DNA of 64,000 bases from Torreya grandis (lineage: Eukaryota > Streptophyta > Pinopsida > Cupressales > Taxaceae): contig JARHVA010001175.1 of assembly GCA_037957365.1 (NCBI GenBank), positions 483,501-547,500 on the forward strand, written 5' to 3'. A model generated the notes under the pieces. It was not told the origin of the DNA, ran no database searches, and saw nothing but the letters and a program-made list of their open reading frames with translations. Of this stretch, positions 1 through 11,155 are shown piece by piece (the first letter of the stretch is position 1; every line of letters starts with the position of its first letter). A program made the position numbers and the translations under genes.

Positions 1-1035
1 AGTTTTAGGATTATCTAGTAGAACTAGAATTGAAACCATAGAGACACCTAAACTCTCTAAACTAGTAACCACTATCATGTATAATATGGATACAATAGGG
101 TTTGAAAGGGTGAAAACCAAGAAAGCTACCATTGGCATCGAGGAGTTCACCTTTCAAAAGGTGGAAAATTTTGTAGGCCTAACTCTTGTATAAGGGCAAG
201 TATCAAGGGATCATCCCATCCATTAAGAGGATGTGGTAAGTTTGGTGGTGTCCCAATCAATAATGACCTTGGCTGGAATCAAGGGGATGCAATAGAAGAT
301 CACCAATTTAAAAAAGGAGAAGAAAGGCTTACAAGCACAAGCTACATTTCCAGTCCCTAAGGATATAATGAAACTATTGAATAAGTCATTATTTAACACA
401 TTTGAAGGGTTGAAGGCCCTAAATCTTAGATCAAATACCTTGATCCATAGTATTTGGAAATCATAGGCATTAATCACTCAATGGTAGAATTCTAAAGATC
501 AAGAAACTGAGTTGATTAATGTCCATGACAACAAGTAGGTCCAAGGTGTCAAGATCATCAAGTTGAAGCATTTGCATGTCCTCTTAGGAGTCATCAAAGA
601 TTAGATATTGGACTTCAAAAACTAATTTAGTAGTGTCAACAACTTCATGGAGGAGGACAAAGGCTTTATAGAAAGGATGGAGAAGATCTTGAAGGCACTA
701 TTGGTAAACCCTTCTAAGACCAATGACATAGGCTCGATGGATGATGAAGAGTTCAAGAAAAGGGTCAGTACCTTCATCTAGAACATCAAGGAAAACTAAG
801 ACCAAATTTTCAAGGATAATCAAAATGTTTTTGATATCATCATTACATCAAAGAATCATATTGTAAAAGCTCAAATCATTCAAGAAATTAAAGATAAGAG
901 TGACAGAGAATTTAACACACTGGTAGGTCAAGAAGAGGATTGTTTGATGAAGCCTATAATAGATTTTGAGCTAATTAGTGAATAATATACTAAGGTGAAG
1001 AATATCCTCAAGAAGTAACTCAAGGGACCCACCAA
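1..1035 (+). pseudogene. 3' part of decayed extra ORF of a gypsy element (copy 1, cut by window edge)
   Basis: This stretch aligns along its length with about 13290-14313, where the same extra ORF ends just before the right-hand LTR. Readable pieces include a charged, helix-rich segment and a KALLVNPSK-type stretch with MDDEEF after it (about 700-760). Several stops interrupt it. I recognise no domain and assign no function. Because it lies upstream of the left LTR, it should belong to the previous element of a tandem array, or else be part of a very long terminal repeat. The window starts inside it, so its beginning is unknown. Confidence 0.6.
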
Positions 1036-1802
1036 TGTAACATAAAAGAATATTTTTTTGTAATATATGCTAGTTGGTTAGCATATATTAGTCCTTTTGT
1101 CAAAATTGGCATATAAATACTTTTGAATTATAATCCTTATATTAAGGATAAATGTCCTTATCATACACATGGATATTTTTAAAATATAACTAATATACCA
1201 CCCTATGTTTCCTATAAATAGGAAAAGGTTACCATTTTGTAAAGGGGAGAGACTTTGAGCAATTTGTATACAAGAGAGCATTTAATACAACTAAGGAATT
1301 TTGAAAGGATTGTCTGAATAGTTTGTTGAAAGTCAATGTTGTCTCTCAATTACATGTTATTATCTTAAATTTGAATGGTTCTCTACATTCTAAGATAAAT
1401 TCTCTATCATAGAGCTATTCATTTATGCTAATGCTAGATTAACTAAAAATATCTTAGGTATACTTCATTTTATTTTCTCTACATTTGGATGTGCATATGT
1501 TATTTAGGTTATAGTAGGAAACTTTTAAAGTAAACTTTGTTCTTACTTGTGGTTTATATATATCCTTTGAAGCTTGCCTAGTTTGTGATTCAATATGATT
1601 TTATAATATTTTACACCATAAATTGTTTCATTTATGCTCAAATTAATTTGAACTTTGTCATAATATTTGAGAGTGGAAATTGCAATAACATTTTATTTTC
1701 TGCCTTACCCTTCCTTTTTCTATTTTATTTATCAGAACTCACCTAGTTTAAAGATCATTATTAATATCTAGTTAGATTAACTTGTTAAATAGAAATACCA
1801 CA
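1036..1802 (+). repeat. Left LTR of Tat-like Ty3/gypsy element
   Basis: This is a direct repeat of 14314-15077. It begins TGTAA after the shared block AAGGGACCCACCAA and is placed to end at a CA before the shared CCCTAGTGGC block. It carries a TATA-like box (TATAAATA at 1213) at the same place in both copies. Homology between the two sides runs outside the LTR in both directions, so the ends rest on TG/CA and position, not on where similarity stops. No clear polypurine tract precedes it. Confidence 0.55.
1213..1220 (+). promoter_or_regulatory. LTR TATA box
   Basis: TATAAATA, followed by GGAAAAGG and then a conserved GGGGAGAGACTTTGAG block. The same layout is kept at 14490-14497 in the right LTR. 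This is the likely core promoter of the gypsy element. Confidence 0.5.
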
Positions 1803-2662
1803 AAGATCTAGACCCTAGTGGCTTCCAACCACCAAATTAAATAAATATTGTGGACATTTCCCATACTCTAATTTTATTCCACCACATACATCATAGAATT
1901 ATCACAACCAACAACTCATGCCTTGGATTTTTGAATCCTAAAATGAGAAGTGTCCATTAACATTGAACAACACTTATGAGGTAATTAGAAGCATTGATAG
2001 AAGGCTCCCACTAGTGATATAAGGAGGTCATGTTTGATCAATTATGATAATTCCTACATTAAATTTAAAGGATTCTTTACCCTTATTAGTGATTCTTCAC
2101 TCTATGTACAAAGATCCTTGATCTAGGTGGTTTCTCACCTATATTTGTGCTTTGTTAGGAAAATATCTTAGTTCTTTGTAAGGAAATAGTTAAATTTTGG
2201 TGAAGATAGCTTCAAGATTTAAGAATTCATAGTATTTAAAATTATAATAGTTTATTTTGGTTGAATATTGATAATTCTTGTTGAATCTTTAGTTTATTTG
2301 AGTCACAAGCTATAAAAATGGCGATCTTTACATAATTCAACACATATTTGAGCTTACTTAGTCAAAGATCAGTGTCCTTTGTCCCTTTACATGAAAATAT
2401 TTTACAAAATAGGCTTAGTGTGTAGGTTGATTGTAGATCTTTGTGAATTCTAACTTGTTACACTGTATTTCAAATAGGATCCTTAATTTTAAAGCTATAA
2501 TTGCCAAGGATTAGGAATAGATCACATTCAGAGCCAAGGAAGCCCTTCATCAAGTTAGAGACCCATAAAAGAAATAAGAAAGATAAAGGAAAATGTAGGA
2601 ATTCCAAGCCTCTACCATCTTCACCCTTATAAGGGGTTCTTACATTCAATTTTCATCTAGAT
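1803..2662 (+). other. Gypsy 5' leader with candidate primer-binding site
   Basis: A TGGCTTCCAACC sequence begins at 1819; the right copy has TGGCTCCCAACC at 15095. It lies about 16 bases after the proposed LTR end and could be a decayed tRNA primer-binding site, but I cannot assign the tRNA. The leader matches 15078-15275 until about 1997, where similarity stops abruptly. No coding sequence is visible before the gag start. Confidence 0.35.
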
Positions 2663-4140
2663 ATGGCATGGATTGGAAGTTCCCCCATCAATATACCAGG
2701 TGTAGTTCATGACTTGCCTTGTAATCCTAAAAATTACTTGATAATATTTAGTCTGATTAGTGTTGTAACTAGAGAAGAACATGTTAAATCTTTCAAAGAT
2801 TATTTAAGGTTATGAAATGCTATACATGAAGATGTAGCCTATAGGTTGTTTCCATTTACACTCAAAGATGTTACATATGAATGGCTCCTCAATTTGCTTA
2901 ACAATTATCTTACCTCATGGAATAACTTTGGCACTATCTTTATTGATCAATTTAGGAAGATCATAAGTCCATGTGTCATTTATCACAAATTTAAAACCAT
3001 TAAGAGACATACAAGTGAACCTATTATATCCTTCAATGCTAGGTTCCAAAATATGTTTAGTTGAACCATGGATACATACAAACCTATTGAGGCTTTAGCT
3101 CTAGAGGTTTACAAAGATGTAGTAGACCCCATGACTTCTATGTTTCTAAAAAGAGCTTTTCTAGATATCAACACATTAGCCCAAGATTATTCTAAAGTAG
3201 TGGTTATTAGTGTCCAAATGTAGCCTCAAGGATAGATGGCTTATTTTGTCCCCAATGTTAATCCTCAAATGCCTACATTAAACATATTCCCAAAAAATAA
3301 CCAAAATGCTCTAGCATTAAACCAGGTCCTTACTCTAATTGTATTACCTACTAGCCATGTTATTCCTAATCATAACCTAAGTTTCTCGAGTCATTAATTC
3401 ACTAATGGATTTCACGCCAATGACCAAAAGGCTTTAGTACTAGTCAATGGTACTAAAAATAACCAAGTCCAAAATTCTGAGACCCTAAAGAATGAGAATG
3501 AATCTATACTAAAGATGGTCTAGAAGCTCAACACAAATTTATTACAATTTCAAAATAAACTTGGTAATGTTAATGAAAACTATGAGAGGAAATTCAAAGT
3601 TCAACAAGCCTAGAAATAGATTTTAGAATGATAGTTTCTACAATAGTAAAGCCAATAAGCCTTCCTCTAGAAAGAAGACCATATATATTAATCTCACTAA
3701 TATTGCCTTTTTAGACTATTGTAGGGTGCATCCTACCTCAAAAAATGGTGAGATTATTTGAATTTATTTTTTTAAGGCATTTAATTATTTCCAAGAAAAA
3801 CTTGACACATTTGAGGTAGTCCTAAATATAGATACTACTACAAGTCCTTCTAGATCCCAACCATCTAACCAAGTGCACATGGTAGAGACATTTTAATTCC
3901 CTTTCCAAGAGGATAATGAGCCTAAGAATATCCATGAAGAGGTTCAAGAATTCCAAAAATTATTGAAGACATACCCTCTAATAAATATAGATCAAAAGAA
4001 ACCATTAACTACTTCTACTCCAAATAATTATAGGACTCCTCTAGATACTACATCAAGGAATGATCTTGAACCACCTAAGGGTAGTTATTCTAAATCTACT
4101 ACTGAACCTTCATGAAAAATTAGTTACAATATTGTGGAAG
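2663..4140 (+). pseudogene. gag: gypsy gag (capsid) pseudogene
   Basis: The start is set at the ATG at 2663, which is in frame with the best-preserved block. The Retrotrans_gag signature is clear at 2846-3064: a LFPFTLKDVTYEWL segment, then a TSWNNF segment and a DQF motif. This is the capsid-domain pattern of plant gypsy gag proteins that form the virus-like particle. Stops include a TGA at the conserved Trp of the LRLWNAI-type motif (about 2814) and a TGA at 3062, after which the same frame continues. The region from 3200 on is Asn/Pro/Gln-rich. A CRVHP segment near 3720 may be a remnant of the nucleic-acid-binding part, but no complete CCHC knuckle is present. Confidence 0.75.
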
Positions 4141-4194
4141 ATATGAAATAGATAAATGATAATATTACTCTACATGAGCTAAATTAGATTGTAA

Positions 4195-4675
4195 AACAAA
4201 GATATTTAGTCTTGGAATCCTTGTCAAAGAAACTTGGGAATCCTCCTAAGAGTGATAGTGCAAATGTGACTATGGAAGTAACCAGAGAAACATATCCACC
4301 CTTCTTGCTTATAGTTAGGATATTTGGTAAGAATGTCCATAATTACCTTTTAGATTTTGGAGCCTCAACCAACATCATGCCTACTGAGATATGTGAACAA
4401 TGTGGATTGACCCCAATCAAGTCTGATAGGGTGTTCACACAATTAGACAAGTCAAGAGTCAAATTCATTGGGAAGTTATTTAATATAAATATGGAAATGG
4501 GTAATGAATTAAGGGTTTAACAATTCATTGGCATACAAGTGATGGATATTCTAAATGCTTATGGATTACTCTTGAGTAAAGAATGGACTAAGGCCTTGAA
4601 TGGATACATGTCTACTAACTATTCCCACTTATGGTTACCTTGGAAAGGTGTGCCAAATAATATAAGGGTAGAAAG
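4195..4675 (+). pseudogene. PR: gypsy aspartic protease domain, decayed
   Basis: This domain would cut the polyprotein. The active-site segment LLDFGASTNIMP is at about 4347-4382. The catalytic Asp (4353) is kept, but the family's D-S/L-G reads D-F-G. Downstream, TQLDKSRVKFIG and, after a stop at 4518, AYGLLLSKEW and SHLWLPWKG are the usual C-terminal marks of Tat-type proteases. It is read in a different frame from the RNase H and RT that follow, so at least one frameshift lies between them. The intact stretch is about 102 residues. Confidence 0.75.
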
Positions 4676-4799
4676 ATAACTAAGGATGAGATCATGATAG
4701 CATAATAAAATGCTATTAATGAAAAGGTAAACATCCTTGACTCTGATTTAAGAGTTTTCACTTTAGAGTATACAAAAAAACCTAGTTCCAAAGACCCTC

Positions 4800-5269
4800 C
4801 TTCTATACTTGGCTTATAGAAGTTATATGTTGATGGTGCCAGGTGTAAATCAAGATTAGGAGCTGGTACTATATTAATAGACCCTATAGAAAAATAATAT
4901 CATGCATCCTATAGGTTATAATTCCCATGCACTAACAATTTGGTTGAGTATGAAGATCTCATTATAGGATTGTAACTTGCTATTAAGCATAAACCCAAGG
5001 TACTTATTTATGGGGATTTTAAATTGGTGATTAAACAAGTAAAGAGAAATTACCAATGCAAGATAATTTACCTTAAGAGGTACAAGTTCAAATTTTGGAA
5101 CTTGATGGAATATTTTGATGATTTCAACATCATGTCTATCCCTAGGGAAGAAAACAAAGTTGTTGATGAGCTAGCCTCTATTTCAGCTAACCCTATGCCT
5201 AATCATGATTACCCTAACCTTAGTATTGAGCTAATGTCATACTCCTCAATCCAAAATAATGTGAAATAA
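4800..5269 (+). pseudogene. Archaeal-type RNase H (aRNH) domain between protease and RT
   Basis: This domain degrades RNA in RNA/DNA hybrids during reverse transcription. The fold's acidic residues are all readable in one frame: Asp in LYVDGARCKS (4832), Glu in NNLVEYEDLI (4946), Asp in IYGDFKLVIKQV (5015) and Asp in EENKVVDELAS (5165). A PREENK motif precedes the last Asp, as in plant aRNH domains. Two TAA stops fall in the first half (about 4895 and 4972), and 5024-5269 is open. The domain shares its frame with the RT downstream. Its place before the RT is unusual; in the dual-RNase H Tat elements I know, it usually follows the RT-RNase H. Confidence 0.75.
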
Positions 5270-5640
5270 TTTCAAGTCTTCAATGATAATCAATAAATTC
5301 TAGATATCTTGACCAATTTTAGGGCCTTTAAAGCTCACATCATTGATGAAGCTAATGAAAGTTCTTATAAAAGGGAGGTCAATGGTAAAATCATCCAACT
5401 AAATGAAAATAAGATACCTAAAGGGATGATCTCATTGAAAAGGTTGTTTAATCATGAAAAGATTCTTGAAACATCTAAGGTGCCTAAGGTAAATGGTAAG
5501 GACTATCATGTAGTAGATCTCAACTCACATGATCAACCCCAATAAGTAAAAATAGGAAAGGCTTGCACTAAAATGGAAAATAGAAAGGCTAGGGAGAGGC
5601 TTATAAAGTATAAATATGTAATTACCTAGTCTTATGAAGA
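5270..5640 (+). pseudogene. Linker between aRNH and RT
   Basis: An open segment (5309-5545) reads FRAFKAHIIDE and later KVNGKDYHVVDLN, in the same frame as the flanking RNase H and RT. It is a Lys-rich connector with no recognisable catalytic motif. The MENRKARERLIKYK and SYEDLK segments that follow (5572-5650) are the usual lead-in to a Tat-type RT. Confidence 0.55.
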
Positions 5641-6475
5641 TTTAAAAATATTTGATCCAAGGGTTATTAATCATAATATACCTCTCAAGGAGAGTTGCGA
5701 ACCCTTCAGACAGAAACAAAGGCCATTCAACCCTATCTTATAACCCATGATATTTAAAGAGGTAAAGAAGTTATTGGATGTAAGGATTATGTTTCCTATT
5801 AGGCATTCCACTTGGGTTGCTAACCTGGTCTCAGTAAAAAATAAGAATGGGTAAATAATATTATACATAGACTTTAGAAATTTAAATAGAGCATCTAAAA
5901 AGGATAATCACCCCTTGCCTTCTCTTGACCAAGTCATCTAGGTTGTTTTAGGATAAAATATGATGTCCTTTTTAGATGGATTTTCTAGATACAACTAGGT
6001 GCTTATTGCTCAGGAAGATAGGGTGAAGACAAATTTCACTACCAAGTGGGGAACATATGCTTAAAAAAGAATTCCATTTGGATTGATTAATGTAGGATCC
6101 AACTTTTAGAGGGCCATGGACCATGATTTCCAATGTCTAGTGTGAAAATTAATCATCATATACATGGATGATCTTACAATTTTCTCCAAGAATAGAGAGG
6201 ATTGTTTCATGCACCTAAAACAAGTGTTTGAAAGGTATAAGAAGTATGGTATATCTCTCAACCCCAAGAAAATAATCTTCTATATCACTCAAGGAAAATT
6301 ATTGGGGCATGTCATCACCAAAGAAGGAATTTTCATAGATCTTTAGAGAGTGGAATCCATTTCCAAGATTGAGCTACCCAATAGTTAGAAGGAACTAAAG
6401 TCATTCTTTGGTAAAATTAACTTCATGAAGAAGTTCATCTCAGGCTTTGTTTAGATTGTCAAACCTCTAAATGAT
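5641..6475 (+). pseudogene. RT: gypsy reverse transcriptase, decayed
   Basis: This domain copied the element RNA to DNA. Motifs appear in the correct order: PLKE near 5690, a WVANLVSVKNKNG block (about 5815), DFRNLNRAS (5872), SFLDGFSRYN (5970), TTKWGTYA then IPFGLIN (about 6040-6090), the polymerase box YMDD (6161-6172; the family's usual form is YVDD or YLDD), and the LGHVITKEGI and FFGKINF thumb and connection segments. At least six stops fall inside it, and several stand at positions that are Gln in the family (5939, 5996, 6108). The reading frame is continuous through the domain. Confidence 0.85.
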
Positions 6476-7029
6476 ATGCTCAAGAAAGATGATAAAATTT
6501 CTTGGGATGCAGAATCCAAGAAAGATTTTGTTGATATAAAAAAGGAAATCAGTGAAGCCCTAGTTCTGATAAGTCCTAAATTCTCAAAGGACTTTTACTT
6601 CTATTCATTTGCTTTTGACCACACCATGGTTGTAGTCTTGACTCAAAAGGTGAATGGAAATTACCACCTTATAACCTTCATGAAAAACAATTTAAAAAAT
6701 ATATAAATAAACTATTCCTTGATTGATAAGTAGGCCTATGCACTAGTGAAAAACTTTAGGCATTACATCCTTAGAAATAAAGTGCATGTCATCTTACTCG
6801 ACCAGCCACAAAGCTTATGTTAAGTCATAATGAGCTTGGGGAAAGAAGAGGCAAGTGGATGGTAGTCCTACAAGTGTATGATATAGAGATGAAGATTTCC
6901 AAATTAGTGGAATGTCAAGGCATGGTCCAGATGATTTCCAATGCTAATCCCAAACTTCATGTAATATAAGTGGATCAATAAAACTTCTAGCCTAGTGAAT
7001 GGTATGACTCTTTAATACATCTTCTCATC
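6476..7029 (+). pseudogene. RH: Vestigial retroviral-type RNase H (gRNH)
   Basis: The start is clear (PLNDMLKKDDKISWD), followed by LISPKFSKDFYFYSFAFDHT and QAYALVKNF-like segments, which follow the RT as in all gypsy elements. The catalytic positions look lost: the first Asp block reads FAFDHTMVVVL instead of a TDAS motif, the Glu block reads DK-stop-A, and the last block LDQPQSL replaces TDHKSL. This fits the known pattern in dual-RNase H elements, where the aRNH takes over and the original domain degenerates. Stops are frequent after 6704. Confidence 0.7.
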
Positions 7030-7127
7030 AGAGGTAGTTGTCCCCCAGGACTACCAAAGATCAAAGGAGAGCCTTAAGGCTTAAATAATCCCACTACCTC
7101 ATAAAATATGGAGTCCTTTATAGGAAT

Positions 7128-7147
7128 AACCTTGAAGGGATATTGTT
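7128..7147 (+). repeat. Target-site duplication, left copy
   Basis: AACCTTGAAGGGATATTGTT matches AACCTTGAATGGATCTACTT at 7462-7481 with six mismatches. The right copy resumes the integrase reading (NLEWIYFRCV) that the left copy interrupts (NLEGILF). This is a host-sequence duplication around the non-LTR insertion. Confidence 0.65.
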
Positions 7148-7461
7148 TTGAAAGAAAAAGAAACTATGAAAATGATATTGGAACTGGATGAATAATCTGG
7201 TTCCTCTTGCTGGTAAAGAATCTAGTCTAGTTCTTTGTTTTCTTGTTGTCTGCCTATGTCTAAGGTGGTGCTAGATCTCTATTTTTTTGGGTTGTGACCA
7301 GTTGTCTTTCCGGTGGTTTCAGGTCCATTTTAAAACCTATTTTTGCTACGTCCTTGTAGTAGTTTTTAGACTTCGTCTGTGTTTTGGCTGCTCTATCTTT
7401 TTTCCTTGTACTAGGGTTTTGGGGCCCCTTCAAAACCTGCTTTTACCATAATCTAAAAAAA
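7148..7461 (+). mobile_element. Short non-LTR (LINE- or SINE-like) insertion with poly-A tail
   Basis: About 314 bases that do not belong to the integrase lie between two copies of a 20 bp target site and end in a run of nine A. The body is T-rich, and its 3' part carries two related blocks: a GGTCCATTTTAAAACCT-type block (about 7322) and a GGGGCCCCTTCAAAACCTG block (about 7420). This resembles plant LINE 3' untranslated regions. No RT motif is present, so it would be a 5'-truncated LINE or a SINE. I saw no convincing pol III A/B boxes. Confidence 0.6.
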
Positions 7462-7481
7462 AACCTTGAATGGATCTACTT

Positions 7482-8614
7482 CAGGTGTGTGTCTAAAGAA
7501 GAGGCTTCTCAAATCATGTCTACTTTTCATGAAAATTTAGGCAATGGACATCCTTTAGGGATAACCACAACCTATAACATTGTTAGGGTTTGGGTAATAT
7601 TTCCCCACCATTATCAAGGATGCTCATAAACATGTGAGAGAGTGCCATTATTACTAGATTTTTGTCACAAAAGAGCCAAAGGCAGCCATGCCTTTACAAC
7701 CTGTGATGGTAGACACACCTTTTGAATAGTGGGGATTAGACTTTATAGGAGTTATTAATCCCAATTCCTTTGAAGGCCATAAGTATATCATAACCACTAT
7801 ATATTATTTCACAAGGTGGAGTAAATATATAAACACCAAAAATTATAGGATAGAGGAAGTGATCAACTTCTTAAAAGAAAATATTTTTACTAGATTTGGA
7901 ACCCCAGTTTACTTAATTTATGACAATGGATATGCATTCATATCCATTTAAATTATTGAATGGGATTATGATAATGACATCTCCATGAATTTTGCCTCTA
8001 ATAATTATCCTCAAGGAAATGGATTTTCTAAATCTACCAACAAGAATCTTATGAAGGCCATCAAAAAGTTTGCTACAAACAATCCTAGAACATGGCATAA
8101 GCTACTTAAGTATGCATTGTGGGCTGATAGAATAAGGATCAAGTAGGAACTCAAGGCTTCACCATTTTTTTTGGTGTATGGTTAGGAACCTATCTTACCC
8201 ATCACCCTCAAACTACCTATGTTCACATTCATGCAAGAATACATGGGGGAAAGCCAAGATCTTGCTAATTCTAGGCTATTAGACATCATTCAGATGGAGG
8301 ATGCTAGAGAAAAGGAATTTGTAAACTTTAGTGGGCATTAAGAAACTATGAAAAGATGTTTTTAAAAAAGGTCCAAAGTTAAGGTATTTAGATGGGGAGA
8401 CTTAGTCCTCCTTTGGGACAAGGCATCAGAACCTAAGGGAAATCATGGTAAGTTTTCACCATTGTGGATTGGACCATACCAAATTACAAAGACCTTACAA
8501 AACAACACTTTCAAAATGAAAGACCTTTAAGGAGTAGAATTCACATTGCCCATTAAAGGGAAATACCTCAATCATTACTTTTCTATTACTCCATTCGGGG
8601 TCTTCATAGAATAA
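7482..8614 (+). pseudogene. IN: gypsy integrase, decayed, catalytic Glu replaced by Lys
   Basis: This enzyme inserted the cDNA into the genome. The zinc-binding N-domain is readable (HENLGNGHP, about 7528) but shifts frame near 7612 before VREC. The core follows: DTPFE-stop-WGLDFIG with the first catalytic Asp at 7739, YDNGYAF with the second Asp at 7922, and NGFSKSTNKNL, where the expected Glu is Lys (AAA at 8030, one G-to-A change). The C-terminal part has KGNHGKFSPLWIGPYQI (about 8437) and GKYLNHYF, then a stop at 8612. The start of the N-domain lies upstream of the LINE-like insertion (7030-7127). Confidence 0.8.
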
Positions 8615-11155
8615 CATCTATAATATTTCTTAGAGTTAGAGTAGGTAGGCTAGTTAGTTTCTTTTCTTGCTTTGTTTTCCTTCTTGGCTTATATATATAT
8701 TTTTTCTTATGTTTGTTTATTTCTTGTTGTCTATTTGTTTTTCATTTTATCCTTTCTGCTTGGTTGTGATCCTTTGCTTTAATAAAATCTCATGGACTAT
8801 CTTTACTCAAAATTATTGAAAATTCAAGTATTTCAAGTGAGGGCATGAATCCTGCACAAGAAGACCTAAGGCTATAATATATAATTATGTTACAATATAG
8901 ATACTTTAAAAAGACTCACATAAAAATCTAAATATGCTCAAAGTCATATGCAATGGTCAAGAGGATATGAACCTGGATGTTGTTCCCTAAAGTCTCATGA
9001 CAAAAAGTAAGTGGAATCAAATCACACACATAACATGTTTAGGGTCTGACATGGGGATTTTAATTCTACACATTTGAAGCTTATTTCAACCTTGAATTGA
9101 CCTAAGTAATGATATGTGGATCAAAGGAGATAAAATACTTATGTGTTGGTTTAAACCATAGTTTATATGTTCTAACATATTTCTATGTTTCCCCTATGAG
9201 TTTCCATTGTTATTGGAACCTACATACCCCTTTCATTTTTGCTTTGCAAAATAGAGACCCTTGTAAATGTTTCAAAAAATACATATCCTAGTTTGGATTT
9301 CATGAGGTTATTATTTTTAGAATTTGAAGATCATCCACCTAAAAAGGGATGGGTCCTTGTATGTTTAATTATGTTTTATGAGCTAACCCTACTGATGATT
9401 ACCCTTAGATGGCTATGGGTAGGTTTAATAGAGGAAGGCGGGGTTCCTAAGCAAAAAAAAACCTAAGGGTTCAAATTCAATTTTTCATGGGAGAAAATTT
9501 AGATATAATTGGTCCTTTTAAAAAATACCCTAAGTCTAATTTTACATTAAGGCCCGGTTATGTTTTTAAACATGCCCAAACCTTAACATAAAATTATACT
9601 TAAGTCCCATTTTATGTTCCTTCCCCATTTTAAATCCCTCCTTACCTCGTTAAATGTTATGTCTACAAGCCCCTTTTCATCCTAGACTAAGACCTTATCA
9701 ATGTTTAGCCTAAATTTTAATCTTGAAGTTTCTTGGTGTTTATTCAACATGGACAATGCCTTGAGGATCCTAAGATTTAGTTTGAAACACTACACATGTC
9801 ATACTCTAATTTTATATCTTAACTTGGATGCAAATCTAATGGTCCTTACTTCCTTAGAGGCCCAATCCAATGGATCGAGATCATCTTAGGATAGACTATG
9901 TGTTAACCCCCACTCACTATAAAAGTATCTATGATTTTTATTTTGATGACCTCAATCTTTTCATTTGAAATTCATGTGGATCCCATTTGACATTAGTGAG
10001 ACCTTCAAAATAAACCCCATCTAAACTTTTATCCTTAGTCCATAAGGGGGCCTTCTAAATCATTAAACCTTAGGCTTATCACATTAAAACTTAGACCATA
10101 GTGTTTTTTTTAATACTATTAATCTAAGGTTAACCCCTCATCTTAAGCCTATGTGCATCATAGAATAACTTAATGTTGATGCATCTTACAAGATCCAACT
10201 ACCTACATTCACCTAATGGCATTTATCCAATAGTGTGTGATCAAAGAGCCCTCAAAGATGATCCAATCAAAGAAGACCTCTTGAATCATGATCCATGTTT
10301 CAGGTTCATCACCTAGCTTGATCTAATGGATCTCATCAACCTTGAAGTTTTGAGGACACTGAGAACATGATGCATGACACATTGTCATTCAACCAAAGGA
10401 ACTTCATGAGATTAAATTTGATAGTCACACTCTCATAATTTTATGTTTGTGAGGATGTATTTAACATCAATGAGACCATCAAATTTAACCACAACCAACC
10501 TCTTAACCAATCAACTTTGACCTCATAGATCATGATTAGCAGTTCTCACTCAATCATCGATCTTGGTCCAATGGTATGAATTGAAAGTGGAATTTTCAAC
10601 CAAGGACCCTAGAGCTCGATATCTCAATACATGGATGAACCATGTCTATTCATTTCCCAAGGAAGCCATAATGATCCACTTGGCATAACTGAGTCATTTA
10701 GGACCTGAGTGACTAACTAGAAATGACCTCTGAGATCTTGATCAAAGGCTCATATTCATCCTAAAATCCTAATCTAATGGAGTGACATAAAAGGCTTTAT
10801 CTAAAATCTAATGGATAATCTTCAAAGGGATTCCCATGGGAGTACCATGGGAACAAGCTTAAGGAGGTCCACATAAGTTTCATGTAAGCACTAAAGGACA
10901 ATCTTAAGATTTGGCTCGCTTAAAAAGATAGAATTTTCATAAGTGGTGCCATCCATAAGATAAAATACATGAATACATTTATGAAAACCATCACCTTCAC
11001 CATTAAATCCTCAAAAACCCTACCAAATCAACTTAAATCCATAAAACTCAACTTAAAGCCTCAAAACATAACTATTAAGGACATAACTACATTAAGAAAG
11101 CTTGAAGTGTCATCTTGATCATAAAGACTAGTCATATTTCAAGGCAATTAAGATA
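8615..11155 (+). other. Non-coding spacer between integrase and extra ORF
   Basis: About 2.5 kb with no supportable coding sequence. It starts with T-rich DNA (8640-8780). Short open stretches at 9109-9466 and 9701-9889 have no recognisable domain and no continuation. A long untranslated spacer before a 3' extra ORF is compatible with Tat-type elements. Confidence 0.4.

Noticed and set aside
7148..7461. SINE with internal pol III promoter
   Set aside because: No convincing A and B boxes; kept as a LINE-like insertion with SINE only as an alternative.
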